DNA from: Erysipelatoclostridium sp. An173
GTDB taxonomy: Bacteria; Bacillota_I; Bacilli_A; Erysipelotrichales; Coprobacillaceae
Assembly: GCF_002160495.1 (NCBI RefSeq)
Contig: NZ_NFKR01000018.1
Location: 1 to 53,931 of the forward strand
DNA length: 53,931 nt
Direction of reading: 5' to 3'
A program made the position numbers and the translations under genes. Below, one piece after another: positions 40,661-49,285 of the stretch (the first letter of the stretch is position 1; every line of letters starts with the position of its first letter). A model generated the notes under the pieces. That model was not told the origin of the DNA, did not search any database, and saw nothing but the letters and a program-made list of their open reading frames with translations.

Positions 40661-41584
40661 ATGGTAGATAACGAAATGTTTGCGACATTAAATCAAGATT
40701 TAGTGATTAAGGGAAAATTTTATGACAAAGAAAATTTACCTAGTCAAATTAGTAATGCCATTTATAGTTTTGGTAGTTTTGATGTTTTTGAAATATTGGC
40801 TTTTATTGATATCAGTGATGAATTAGATGGTAGTAAGGGAATGATAATAACACCAGAGGCTATATATTTTAAGTTTGGTCAAGCTGGATGTTTTAAATAT
40901 CAAGATATTATTGCACTTTCGTTAGAAAAACATCGTCATGATCCCGTTATAAAAGCGGTTATTAAAACCAATGATAAAAATTATGCTTTTTCTAATAAAA
41001 CGATCGATCCTGAAATTTTTGTTAATTTGTTATCAAAGATTACTGATTTAGATATAGAAATGATTATGACTAATCATGAAAAGGTTGCTTATTATGTACC
41101 AATTGTTTTACAGGATTTAGAAAATGATGAGTATGAAGATATTGAATTAACGTTAATAGAAAAAAATAAAATTCAGGAATTTTATCAGGATTTATCAATG
41201 ATTGAACAATTAGATGATGAAAATTATCAATATGAGTTAGTGAATTTATGTCATCAAGCCCTTGCTTTTTTTGATGATCTAGGTCTTGATAGTGATGAAA
41301 TTGATGAACTTGAAAAAGTAGAAGCAGTATTTAATCAAGCTGATCTAGAAGAAGAACAGAAAATTGAAAATGCTAAGAAATTTTATGATGATATGATGGA
41401 TAAGTATCGTCACGGTGATAGTGAAATGTATGATCGAGTTAAAGGGATAATGAATCAATTTGGTATTGATGAAAATGAGTTGGCTGGTAAATCTACTGAA
41501 GAGATTGAAGATATTTTATGTAGTAAATTTGGAATTTCTAAAAGTATGATGGAAAAATTAGTACGTAAATTTAATGGTCAATAA
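40661..41584 (+). CDS. Conserved-looking acidic cytoplasmic protein, function unknown
   Basis: A 307-residue protein, strongly acidic, with no signal peptide or membrane helix. Residues ~45-130 alternate beta strands (GMIITPEAIYFKFG, FKYQDIIALSLEK) in a pattern that could be a PH-like fold. Residues ~190-260 are Glu/Asp-rich helices, and the C-terminus (GISKSMMEKLVRKFNGQ) is a short basic helix. GGAGGG precedes the ATG. It lies between two terminators as a single gene. I do not recognise the family. Confidence 0.75.
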   Translation: MVDNEMFATLNQDLVIKGKFYDKENLPSQISNAIYSFGSFDVFEILAFIDISDELDGSKGMIITPEAIYFKFGQAGCFKYQDIIALSLEKHRHDPVIKAVIKTNDKNYAFSNKTIDPEIFVNLLSKITDLDIEMIMTNHEKVAYYVPIVLQDLENDEYEDIELTLIEKNKIQEFYQDLSMIEQLDDENYQYELVNLCHQALAFFDDLGLDSDEIDELEKVEAVFNQADLEEEQKIENAKKFYDDMMDKYRHGDSEMYDRVKGIMNQFGIDENELAGKSTEEIEDILCSKFGISKSMMEKLVRKFNGQ

Positions 41585-41590
41585 TGTTTA

Positions 41591-41631
41591 TAATAAGTTC
41601 TAAGAAAATATTTTCTTAGAACTTATTTTTA
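41591..41631 (+). terminator. Intrinsic terminator after the acidic protein gene
   Basis: AATAAGTTCTAAGAAAA and its near-perfect complement TTTTCTTAGAACTTATT form a 16-17 bp hairpin followed by TTT. Confidence 0.9.
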
Positions 41632-41725
41632 CCAATTAATGTAAATAAGTTGTGAAAATAGTGAAAATAAAATACACTTATAGATGTATTTTTGATAAAA
41701 TATAAATAGAAAGTGAAGTGATATT

Positions 41726-42574
41726 ATGGATCAAGTTGAAATTGTAATTGTAACTGGGATGTCTGGTGCTGGAAAGACAAGTGCTATGGCTTGTTTTGAA
41801 AACTTAGCATATCGCTGTATTGATAATTATCCGGTAGCATTGTTAACGGAGTTTGCAGAATTAGTACAGGACAATTCTAAATATCAAAGAGTTGCCATGG
41901 CAGTAAGTCTTGATGATGCTTTAAAAGCAATTCGTTTATTATCTAATATTGATTGGATTCACTTAACTGTAGTATTTTTGGATTGTGATGATGAAGTTTT
42001 GGTTAAAAGATATAAGGAAACAAGAAGAACACATCCATTATTAATTTCTAATAAAGCATCTTCTTTAATAGAAGCAATCGAATTTGAAAGAAGATTAGCA
42101 GAACCGATTTCTAGATTGGCTAATTTATTAATAGATACTACAAAATTAAAAGGAGCTAGATTCCAGGATTTATTAGAAGATTATTTTAGTAAAGGAAAAG
42201 TAGATCCATTTAGAATTACATTTGTTTCTTTCGGGTATAAACATGGAGTACCTAAAGATGCTGATTTATTATTTGATGTTCGTTTTTTACCTAATCCTTT
42301 TTATGTAGAAGAATTACGTAATTTAACAGGCAATGATAAAGCAGTTTATGATTATGTAATTGAAAAAGAAGAGACCCAGATATTTATTAAGAAAATGCTG
42401 GATTTATTAGATTATTTATTAAATGAATATGATAAAGAAGGAAAAATGCATTTAATTGTTGGAATTGGCTGTACTGGCGGGCAACATCGTTCAGTTTCTT
42501 TGACTAACTATTTTGCTGATCATTATAGTAAATATTATCAGGTGCATCGTTTGCATCGCGATGCTGATCATTAA
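41726..42574 (+). CDS. rapZ: RapZ/YvcJ nucleotide-binding protein
   Basis: A 282-residue P-loop protein. Walker A TGMSGAGKTSA is at about residues 10-20; RYKETRRTHPL, LPNPFYVEELRNLTG and the C-terminal GIGCTGGQHRSV are RapZ signatures. In E. coli it steers RNase E to small RNAs; in Bacillus YvcJ affects competence. It is 5 bases from whiA; the yvcK gene usually between them is missing. Confidence 0.93.
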   Translation: MDQVEIVIVTGMSGAGKTSAMACFENLAYRCIDNYPVALLTEFAELVQDNSKYQRVAMAVSLDDALKAIRLLSNIDWIHLTVVFLDCDDEVLVKRYKETRRTHPLLISNKASSLIEAIEFERRLAEPISRLANLLIDTTKLKGARFQDLLEDYFSKGKVDPFRITFVSFGYKHGVPKDADLLFDVRFLPNPFYVEELRNLTGNDKAVYDYVIEKEETQIFIKKMLDLLDYLLNEYDKEGKMHLIVGIGCTGGQHRSVSLTNYFADHYSKYYQVHRLHRDADH

Positions 42575-42579
42575 TAAAA

Positions 42580-43527
42580 ATGGTATCTTTTTCACGAGTT
42601 GTCAAAGAGGAAGTTGTATTTAATGATTTTGAATCGTGTTGTCAAAGGGCAATGCTTTGTGCAGTTATTAAAATAAATGGTGTTTTATCTTTATCAAATA
42701 GTGGGCTTTCTTTAACGATTAGAACAGAAAATGCTAAAATTGCTTCAAAAATTCATAAGATGTTAAAAGAAGAATACGATCCGCAAATTGAGTTTTTGGT
42801 ATCTCGAAAGATGAAACTAAAGAAAAATAATGTTTATATTTTAAGAGTTACTAAAGCAAGGGAGATACTGGATGATTTATCTTTACTACAAGGATTAGGT
42901 TTTAGTCAAATACCTAATCCTAAAATAATTAAAAAAGATTGCTGTAAACGAGCATATTTAGCAGGAGCTTTTTTATCATGTGGTAGTGTAAATAACCCTG
43001 AAACTTCTAATTATCATCTAGAAATGAGTTTTAATGAAGAAGATTATGCTAAGTTTATTGCTGATTTGATTAATTCCTATGAATTAAACGCAAAGGTTAT
43101 TAAACGTCGTAATAAGTATGTTGTATATTTAAAATCATCAGAAAAGATTGGAGATTTTTTAAGAGCTATTGGTGCTAGTCAATCAGTAATGAATTTTGAA
43201 AGTACTAGAATAGATCGGAATATGTCAAATACAGTAAATCGCTGGAATAATTGTGATATAGCTAATGAGGTAAAAACATTAGCTACGGCTAATCGTCAGT
43301 TACAAGATATTGAAATAATTGAGATGTTTTCTGGGTTAGATATGTTAGATGAAAAAACTAGAAATGTAGCAATGATAAGAAAAGAAAATCCGGAGTATTC
43401 TTTAAATGAATTAACGGAAGCTTATTATGAAAAAACTGGAGAAACAATTAGTAAATCTGGTTTGCATCATCGATTTAAAAAAATTAGTGATGAAGCCAAA
43501 AGGTTGATCCAGATGGAGAGTGATTAA
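42580..43527 (+). CDS. whiA: WhiA DNA-binding protein
   Basis: A 315-residue protein with an N-terminal degenerate LAGLIDADG endonuclease-like domain (with CCKRAYLAGAFLSCGSVNNP in the middle) and a C-terminal helix-turn-helix (RKENPEYSLNELTEAYYEKTG). In Firmicutes it links cell division and chromosome segregation. It starts 5 bases after rapZ with no clear Shine-Dalgarno and abuts the next gene. Confidence 0.94.
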   Translation: MVSFSRVVKEEVVFNDFESCCQRAMLCAVIKINGVLSLSNSGLSLTIRTENAKIASKIHKMLKEEYDPQIEFLVSRKMKLKKNNVYILRVTKAREILDDLSLLQGLGFSQIPNPKIIKKDCCKRAYLAGAFLSCGSVNNPETSNYHLEMSFNEEDYAKFIADLINSYELNAKVIKRRNKYVVYLKSSEKIGDFLRAIGASQSVMNFESTRIDRNMSNTVNRWNNCDIANEVKTLATANRQLQDIEIIEMFSGLDMLDEKTRNVAMIRKENPEYSLNELTEAYYEKTGETISKSGLHHRFKKISDEAKRLIQMESD

Positions 43528-43740
43528 ATGGATAAAATAGAAGTAAGATTTGGTCATCGAATCAAAGAATTACGTGTAAAACAAGGAATTTCTCAAGAAG
43601 AGTTAGCTTTTCGGTGCGGTTTATCAAAAAACTATATTTCTGATGTTGAGCGTGGTACACGTAATATTTCTTTAAAATCAATTGAAAAAATTTCCAAGGG
43701 TTTTTCAGTTAATATCAAAGAATTATTTGATTTTAAATAA
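43528..43740 (+). CDS. XRE-family transcriptional regulator
   Basis: A 70-residue protein that is just a lambda-repressor-type HTH (FGHRIKELRVKQGISQEELAFRCGLSKN, split here by SQEEL as helix 2). It begins on the base after the whiA stop and is probably cotranscribed. Its target is unknown; it takes the position that crh has in Bacillus. Confidence 0.85.
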   Translation: MDKIEVRFGHRIKELRVKQGISQEELAFRCGLSKNYISDVERGTRNISLKSIEKISKGFSVNIKELFDFK

Positions 43741-43778
43741 TAAATATGTATGATATAGATGTAAAGGAGTTGATTTGA

Positions 43779-44060
43779 TTGCCAATATATTATGCGATTT
43801 TAATAATTTTGATTATCTTTGTAATATTAAGTTTAATCTTTAATATATTAACTAGTCCGATTACCTGGATAATTATTGCTGCTTTATTAATTTATTCGGC
43901 AATAAAAAAGCGTACATATGCTAAAAAAGTTGAAAAATATCAAGAAGAATTAAAAAGAAAAGCTGAAGAACAAGAAAAGGCATATTATAGCCAACAGCAA
44001 TATCGTCGTGGTAGTGAAGATATTATTGATGTTGACTACAAAGAATTTGAGGATGACTAA
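43779..44060 (+). CDS. Small membrane protein, function unknown
   Basis: A 93-residue protein with two hydrophobic helices (about residues 3-24 and 28-44), then a charged coiled-coil stretch with many Lys and Glu, and an acidic tail (IIDVDYKEFEDD). The start is TTG at 43779, 9 bases after AAAGGAG. I do not recognise the family. A terminator follows directly. Confidence 0.7.
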   Translation: MPIYYAILIILIIFVILSLIFNILTSPITWIIIAALLIYSAIKKRTYAKKVEKYQEELKRKAEEQEKAYYSQQQYRRGSEDIIDVDYKEFEDD

Positions 44061-44075
44061 GATCATCCTTTTTTA
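44050..44075 (+). terminator. Intrinsic terminator after the small membrane protein gene
   Basis: AGGATGA (44050-44056) pairs with TCATCCT (44063-44069), followed by a T run. It overlaps the stop codon. Confidence 0.88.
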
Positions 44076-44082
44076 TAAACAA

Positions 44083-44104
44083 AAAATCTACCAATTGGTA
44101 GATT
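44083..44104 (-). terminator. Terminator of the MATE gene
   Basis: AATCTACC/GGTAGATT palindrome at 44085-44104; on the minus strand it is followed by TTTTTTG. It lies at the stop codon of the MATE gene. Confidence 0.8.
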
Positions 44105-45441
44105 TATTGATAACTCTTAAATTCTTTCTTTAATAATAACCAGGCAATTATACTAGCAATCGTTTCAGCGATAACAAAAGTAGCCCATACCCCATTTAAA
44201 CCAACTAACTGTAATAAAACGTATGATAATGGTAAAGTAATGATAAATTGTCTTAATAGTGAGATAGTTAAAGAATTGCGGCCATTACCTAATGCTTCAA
44301 ATACCCCAGAAATAACAACGCCAATAGTTGATACAATAAAACTAAATGAAATTATTCTTAAACCACTAATACCAATTTTCAATAATTCATCAGTTGCACT
44401 AAACCATGATAAAATTGGTTCTGGGAAAACAAAGAAGAGGACTGTTCCTAAAGATAAAATAATACCATTACAAATAATTGAAACTTTGATAATTTCTTTA
44501 ACCCGATTAAGGTGATTAGCACCAAAGTTATAACTGATTAGTGGTCGCATTCCTTGAATTAAACCGTTTGCTGGCATATAAATAAATGATTGTAGTTTAT
44601 AATAAACTCCAAAAAAGGCAATTGCACTTTGAGATACGGTTGCTAAAATACCATTTAATAAAGAAACTAATAATGATGGTAATCCTTGCATTATTCCAGA
44701 AGGAATACCAATAGAATAGATTTTAATGATCGTTTGTTTATTTAACTTAAAATTCTTAAATGAAATTTTTAAATCCGATGTTTTAATAAATAAAATAATA
44801 GCTAGTAAACAAGCAGTCATTTGACCGATTATTGTAGCAATTGCAGCTCCAGCAACACCCATTTCAAAATAACCATTAATACCAAAAATTAAAATTGGAT
44901 CAAGAATTATATTAATGATAGCTCCAATTCCTTGAAGAAACATAGGGATAATCATATTACCAGTAGCCTGGAACATCTTTTCAATGGTAATGTGAATTAT
45001 TGAACCGAAAGTAAAAGTAATAACAATACTTCCATAAGTGATACCATATTGTAAAACTAATGGGTCATTAGTAAATAACATAAAGAACGGTTTCATCAAA
45101 AAGATACCCATTAGGACAAATAGTAAAGAATGGAATAAAGCTAAAACAATACCATGATCACAGATATTATTGGCTTCATTATTTTGCTTGGCACCTAGGC
45201 TTTTAGCAATCAAGGCATTAATAGCAACTCCAATACCGACTGAACAGGCTAGTGATAGATTTTGCAGGGGATAGGCAAGTGATAAAGCAGTTAAAGCTTC
45301 TTCACCTATTTTAGCGACAAAAATACTATCAACAATGTTATACAAAGATTGGATCAGCATGGAAATCATCGGTGGGATTGCCATTTTCATCAATAATGGA
45401 AAAACGGGTTTACTCGCCATTTCATTATATGTTTGATTCAT
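44104..45441 (-). CDS. MATE-family efflux transporter
   Basis: A 445-residue multidrug/toxin exporter with 12 membrane helices in two homologous halves. N-terminal PLLMKMAIPPMISMLIQSLYNIVDSIFV and GIGVAINALIAKSLGA are family motifs. It uses Na+ or H+ to expel organic cations. AGGAGG lies 6 bases before the ATG, right behind a terminator-type hairpin, so expression may be attenuated (see 45460-45567). Confidence 0.92.
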   Translation of the reverse strand: MNQTYNEMASKPVFPLLMKMAIPPMISMLIQSLYNIVDSIFVAKIGEEALTALSLAYPLQNLSLACSVGIGVAINALIAKSLGAKQNNEANNICDHGIVLALFHSLLFVLMGIFLMKPFFMLFTNDPLVLQYGITYGSIVITFTFGSIIHITIEKMFQATGNMIIPMFLQGIGAIINIILDPILIFGINGYFEMGVAGAAIATIIGQMTACLLAIILFIKTSDLKISFKNFKLNKQTIIKIYSIGIPSGIMQGLPSLLVSLLNGILATVSQSAIAFFGVYYKLQSFIYMPANGLIQGMRPLISYNFGANHLNRVKEIIKVSIICNGIILSLGTVLFFVFPEPILSWFSATDELLKIGISGLRIISFSFIVSTIGVVISGVFEALGNGRNSLTISLLRQFIITLPLSYVLLQLVGLNGVWATFVIAETIASIIAWLLLKKEFKSYQ

Positions 45442-45452
45442 AAAATTCCTCC

Positions 45453-45509
45453 TAAAAAAAGAGCTATAGTTCTCGTTTAATAATCAGAAACGAGAAAATC
45501 TATAGCTCT
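45453..45509 (-). terminator. Large hairpin terminator / attenuator in front of the MATE gene
   Basis: On the minus strand AGAGCTATAG (45509-45500) and TTCTCGTTT pair with AAACGAGAA and CTATAGCTCT, giving a 19-bp stem with a 3-base bulge, followed by TTTTTTT and the MATE Shine-Dalgarno. It could end the upstream HD-GYP transcript, but it also lies inside the MATE leader. Confidence 0.85.
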
Positions 45510-45538
45510 AAAAGTTTTATTCTTTCAATAGCTATCAT

Positions 45539-45567
45539 ATATTATCTTAATCTTATTTACTTGTCAA
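45539..45567 (-). promoter_or_regulatory. Probable promoter of the MATE gene
   Basis: On the minus strand a perfect TTGACA (45567-45562), a 17-base spacer, and TAATAT (45544-45539). The -35 lies within the last codons of the HD-GYP gene. Transcription from here would cross the hairpin at 45453-45509. Confidence 0.55.
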
Positions 45568-46461
45568 TAAGTTATCTTTTTTTAAACAGCTTATTAGTGC
45601 GTTTATAATTTGCTTATCATAATGAGTTGATTCAAATTGTTTTAAAATTGTGATAGCTTCATTAACTTCCATACTGCCACAATATGGCCGGCTAGTAACT
45701 AAGGCATCATAAGCGTCTGCTACAGCAATAATTTTAGCTCCTAAATTTATTTTATCACCAGCAAGTCCTTGGGGATAACCGCTGCCATCGATTCTTTCAT
45801 GGTGTTGGAAAACCATTTGACTAGCTTCATTACTAAGAATATCTTTGATCATTTGATATGATATTTGAGGATGTTTTTTAATAATTTCTTTTTCTTGATC
45901 GTTTAAGGGACCGGGTTTTAATAAAATTTCAGTTGGAATAGCTATTTTTCCTACGTCATGAAAACAAGCGGCATAAAATAAATCAGATAATAAATTATTA
46001 TGAATATTTAATTCATCAGCAATTTTCATTGTTAATTGCTGGACTCGTAAACAATGCTCTTTAGTTTTGACATCTTTTTGATGCAGTTTTGTAAGAATAT
46101 TGGATAATTGTTCTAATTGATCCATTTTTTGATTAAAACCTTGATAATTACAAATAACTAAGATAACAGTATCTTCAATTGCTTTAAAAAGATGATTATT
46201 GCTTTTATTTGTTAAAGTTAAAGTATCATTATTAGATAATATTAACGGCTTTTCTTGATAATAATCAACAGCTATTTTACCAGTTAAAATAAAAATATTT
46301 TTAACACTTTCTGATTTATAAACAGGTTTAATGATATCAAAAGTATTAGCCTTTAAATTTCCTTTAATAATTTCTAAATTAGGGTTTGAATATAATAGTT
46401 CAAAACTATTACCATTAAAAATAGTTTTTTTTGGTTGAATATTATTATTTTTTATTTCCAT
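45553..46461 (-). CDS. HD-GYP domain protein
   Basis: A 302-residue protein. Residues 1-110 look like a cupin-type beta sandwich sensor. Residues 125-295 are an HD-GYP phosphodiesterase: HCLRVQQLTMKIA, AACFHDVGKIAIP, HPQISYQMI, QHHERIDGSGYPQGL, VADAYDALVTSRPY. HD-GYP domains cleave c-di-GMP or similar nucleotides; the key HD and GYP residues are intact. The N-terminal part may sense a ligand. No membrane segment. It has its own strong promoter. Confidence 0.88.
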   Translation of the reverse strand: MEIKNNNIQPKKTIFNGNSFELLYSNPNLEIIKGNLKANTFDIIKPVYKSESVKNIFILTGKIAVDYYQEKPLILSNNDTLTLTNKSNNHLFKAIEDTVILVICNYQGFNQKMDQLEQLSNILTKLHQKDVKTKEHCLRVQQLTMKIADELNIHNNLLSDLFYAACFHDVGKIAIPTEILLKPGPLNDQEKEIIKKHPQISYQMIKDILSNEASQMVFQHHERIDGSGYPQGLAGDKINLGAKIIAVADAYDALVTSRPYCGSMEVNEAITILKQFESTHYDKQIINALISCLKKDNLLTSK

Positions 46462-46483
46462 AATGTGTTCCTCTTAACAGTAA

Positions 46484-46512
46484 ATTGTAACTAATGAATT
46501 TTATGATGTCAA
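46484..46512 (-). promoter_or_regulatory. Sigma-A promoter of the HD-GYP gene
   Basis: On the minus strand TTGACA (46512-46507), 17 bases, then TACAAT (46489-46484), 22 bases upstream of the ATG. Confidence 0.75.
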
Positions 46513-46645
46513 TTTATAACCTTTTATTTTATGGTTGTTATCGTTATAATTAACAATAGGGACTGTTGTTTTGATGGAACTGTTATTGTATGATAGTCGC
46601 ATATTTTAAAGTAGTTGAAGGAGGATTAGTAATTTAAATAAAATT

Positions 46646-47182
46646 ATGAAAAAGATAAAAGAAATTGTTGTAGTTGAAGGAAAAACAGATACGGCTTTAT
46701 TAAAAGAGTTATTTGAAGTTGATACAATTGAAACTCATGGATTAGCTTTAGATGATAAGACAATGGCATTAATTAAAGAAGCTAGTAAAAAAAGAGGGAT
46801 TATTGTACTTACTGATCCTGATTTTCCTGGTAAAAAGATTCGTGATCAAATTCAAAAAGAAATACCTGAATGTAAACATGCTTTTGTTGCTAAAAAAGAT
46901 GCTGTAGGTAAAAAGAAGTTAGGGATTGCTGAAGCTAAAAAAGAAGCAGTTATTGCAGCGATTGAAAATGTAGTAACATTTGATGCTAATAAAGAAAGTA
47001 TTACTTGGAAAGAGTTTATTGATTTAGATATTATTGGTAATAAACAAAGAAGATTAGCAGTATATGATTTGTTTAATTTAGGATATGGGAATGTAAAGAC
47101 GTTATTTAAAAGGTTAAATATGGTAGGAATTACTAAAGAAGAGATATTAAGGAGATTAGCAGATGAAAATTGCAAGTCATAA
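46646..47182 (+). CDS. rnmV: Ribonuclease M5
   Basis: A 178-residue TOPRIM nuclease that matures 5S rRNA. VVVEGKTDT (catalytic Glu), VDTIETHGLAL and LTDPDFPGKKIR (acidic DxD) are the family motifs. The AAGGAGG Shine-Dalgarno is at 46618-46624, 21 bases from ATG 46646, which is too long; no other ATG/GTG/TTG is better, and the N-terminus matches the family. A weak AATTT/AAATT pairing lies between. It overlaps the next gene by 20 bases. Confidence 0.93.
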   Translation: MKKIKEIVVVEGKTDTALLKELFEVDTIETHGLALDDKTMALIKEASKKRGIIVLTDPDFPGKKIRDQIQKEIPECKHAFVAKKDAVGKKKLGIAEAKKEAVIAAIENVVTFDANKESITWKEFIDLDIIGNKQRRLAVYDLFNLGYGNVKTLFKRLNMVGITKEEILRRLADENCKS

Positions 47183-47696
47183 TGGATTTGATTTTGTTGT
47201 TAGTGATGTATTTAAAGGGGAATATTTAAATGCACTTATTGATAACTTAAAAGTTAAATATCAAAATAACTTTGATGACTATAATGAAGTATATCATTGT
47301 AATGAGTTAATTCATAAACTACAAAAAGATCCTGATATAAAAGTAGAATATCATCTTATGTATAAAGATAAGCAATGCTTGGGAATAGCAATGATTTCGT
47401 CAGGAAAGATTGATTCAATAAAATTTTTTGATCAGGAATTTTTCAAAACTAATGATAATGATATTGTTTTAAATTATTTTCATATATCGCCATTAGGACG
47501 TGGAAATGGTACTTATTGGTTAAAAGAAATCATCTTACCATATTATCAAAATAAAGAATATATGTATTTAAAATCATCACATCCTCAGGCTTTTAGTCTA
47601 TATCAACGTTTAGGACAAGAAATCGGCAGTTATACAACAGTAAGCGATAATGGTGATTTTAAAAGAAATGGTAAAATTTTTAGAATAAGGGTATAA
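47163..47696 (+). CDS. GNAT-family N-acetyltransferase
   Basis: A 177-residue protein. Acetyl-CoA-binding motif A lies in FHISPLGRGNGTYWLKEII, followed by the C-terminal SSHPQAFSLYQRLGQEIG typical of the fold. Substrate unknown. It is inserted between rnmV and rsmA, which are adjacent in Bacillus, and overlaps rnmV by 20 bases. AAGGAG before ATG 47163 fits. Confidence 0.75.
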   Translation: MKIASHNGFDFVVSDVFKGEYLNALIDNLKVKYQNNFDDYNEVYHCNELIHKLQKDPDIKVEYHLMYKDKQCLGIAMISSGKIDSIKFFDQEFFKTNDNDIVLNYFHISPLGRGNGTYWLKEIILPYYQNKEYMYLKSSHPQAFSLYQRLGQEIGSYTTVSDNGDFKRNGKIFRIRV

Positions 47697-47703
47697 AGTA
47701 AAA

Positions 47704-48510
47704 ATGAAAGATATTGCAACTATAGCTACAACAAAAGAAATATTAGAAAAATATCAATTAGGAGCATTAAAGAAATTTGGTCAAAACTTTTTAATCGATA
47801 TCAATATTATTGATAAGATCATAACAAGTGTGGATATCAATAAAAAAACAGCAGTTATCGAAGTTGGTCCAGGAATAGGGGCATTAACACAAAGATTAGC
47901 TTTACAAAGTGGCAAAGTAATTAGCTTTGAAATCGATGAACGTTTTAAACCAGTTTATCGTGATTATTTGAATTTTGATAATTTGAATATTATTTTTGGT
48001 GATTTTATGGAACAGGATATTGCCAAAGTTGTTTTAGATTTGAGAGAGGAATTTGACCAAGTATATTTAATTGCTAATTTGCCATATTATATTACTACTC
48101 CGATTGTTGAAAAAGTTCTTTTGAGTAATTGTAAAATTGATAGAATTGTTGTAATGATTCAAAAAGAAGTGGCTTTAAAAATGACAGGATCATTAAAAAA
48201 TCCTCTAATGATGATGATTGAAGATATGGGATCAATTGATTATTTATTTACAGTTAGTAAAAACGTTTTTATCCCGGCACCACACGTTGATTCAGCAGTT
48301 ATTGCTATTGATATAAAAAAAGAAGCTGATTTAAAGTTGTATGAAGTATTAAAGGTTTGTTTTAAACAAAGAAGAAAGACAATTTTAAATAATTTAAAAC
48401 AACATTATGATAATGCCCAGGAGATTTTAGATAATGCTAAGATAGAAAGCAGTAAAAGAAGTGAAGAATTAGCGTTGGAAGATTTTAAAAATATCACCAA
48501 ATTTATTTAA
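47704..48510 (+). CDS. rsmA: 16S rRNA (adenine1518/1519-N6)-dimethyltransferase
   Basis: A 268-residue KsgA/RsmA methyltransferase. FGQNFLID, the SAM motif EVGPGIGALT, and the catalytic NLPYYITTPI are diagnostic. It dimethylates two adjacent adenines in 16S rRNA during small-subunit maturation. It stands after rnmV as in Bacillus, with only the GNAT gene between. Confidence 0.96.
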   Translation: MKDIATIATTKEILEKYQLGALKKFGQNFLIDINIIDKIITSVDINKKTAVIEVGPGIGALTQRLALQSGKVISFEIDERFKPVYRDYLNFDNLNIIFGDFMEQDIAKVVLDLREEFDQVYLIANLPYYITTPIVEKVLLSNCKIDRIVVMIQKEVALKMTGSLKNPLMMMIEDMGSIDYLFTVSKNVFIPAPHVDSAVIAIDIKKEADLKLYEVLKVCFKQRRKTILNNLKQHYDNAQEILDNAKIESSKRSEELALEDFKNITKFI

Positions 48511-48537
48511 TTTCATATAATAAAGTGGTGATTATAG

Positions 48538-49281
48538 ATGAAAATAGGTGATATTGTTTGTCGAAAAAAATATGGAAAAGATATTTGTTTTCGCATTACA
48601 GATATAAAAGATGGAATCTATTATTTAACGGGGATTGAATATCGCTTAATAGCTGATAGTGAAGAAAGTGATTTGGAGTTAAGTGATTTTAGTAGTGAGA
48701 AAAATGATATTTTAGTTGAAAATAAACCATGTTTAAAAGGTAGTGTTTTACACATTGATGGGGATAAAGATTATTTAAAAATGTGTTTAAAGAAGTATAA
48801 AGAATTTAATATTAATGTTCATGGTTATTATATGAAAGAAACTGAAATTAAAGAAAAAATCATTCCTTTACTAGAAAAACATCGCCCTAATTTGTTAGTT
48901 ATTACTGGACATGATGCGATGAAGAAAAATGGTAATCGTCATGATATTAATTGTTATTTACATTCAAAAGATTTTGTTGAGGCAATTAGACAAGCACGTT
49001 TATATGAAGATGATAAAGATAGTTTAATTATTTTTGCAGGTGCTTGTCAGTCATATTATGAATTATTATTAGCTAGCGGTGCCAATTTTGCTTCAAGTCC
49101 TAGTCGCAAAAATATTCATGCTTTAGATCCAGTATTTGTTGTTAGTCAAATAGCCAATGCAAGTATAAAAAACTATGTTGATTTAGAAAAAATTGTGGCT
49201 AAAACATCTAATAAGCAATTAGGTATTGGTGGTATTGATACTAGAGGAGTGGCACGTAAAATTTATCCAGCAAGTAGGTGA
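48538..49281 (+). CDS. yabG: Sporulation-specific protease YabG
   Basis: A 247-residue YabG-family cysteine protease that processes spore coat proteins and, in Clostridioides, pre-SleC. Family blocks visible: VLHIDGDKDYLKMCLK, LLVITGHDAMKK, and IIFAGACQSYYELLLASGANFASSPSR with the conserved Cys. It is found essentially in endospore formers. Its position between rsmA and ispE matches Bacillus, minus veg and sspF. It should be active in sporulation. Confidence 0.93.
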   Translation: MKIGDIVCRKKYGKDICFRITDIKDGIYYLTGIEYRLIADSEESDLELSDFSSEKNDILVENKPCLKGSVLHIDGDKDYLKMCLKKYKEFNINVHGYYMKETEIKEKIIPLLEKHRPNLLVITGHDAMKKNGNRHDINCYLHSKDFVEAIRQARLYEDDKDSLIIFAGACQSYYELLLASGANFASSPSRKNIHALDPVFVVSQIANASIKNYVDLEKIVAKTSNKQLGIGGIDTRGVARKIYPASR

Positions 49282-49285
49282 AGTA

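Noticed and set aside
45497-45541. 12-residue upstream peptide (MIAIERIKLLEL) in the MATE leader
   Set aside because: Its ATG lies next to the -10 element, so the predicted transcript would start at or after it, and it has no Shine-Dalgarno.
46852-47175. Minus-strand 107-codon frame opposite rnmV
   Set aside because: Shadow of rnmV; no ribosome binding site or family similarity.
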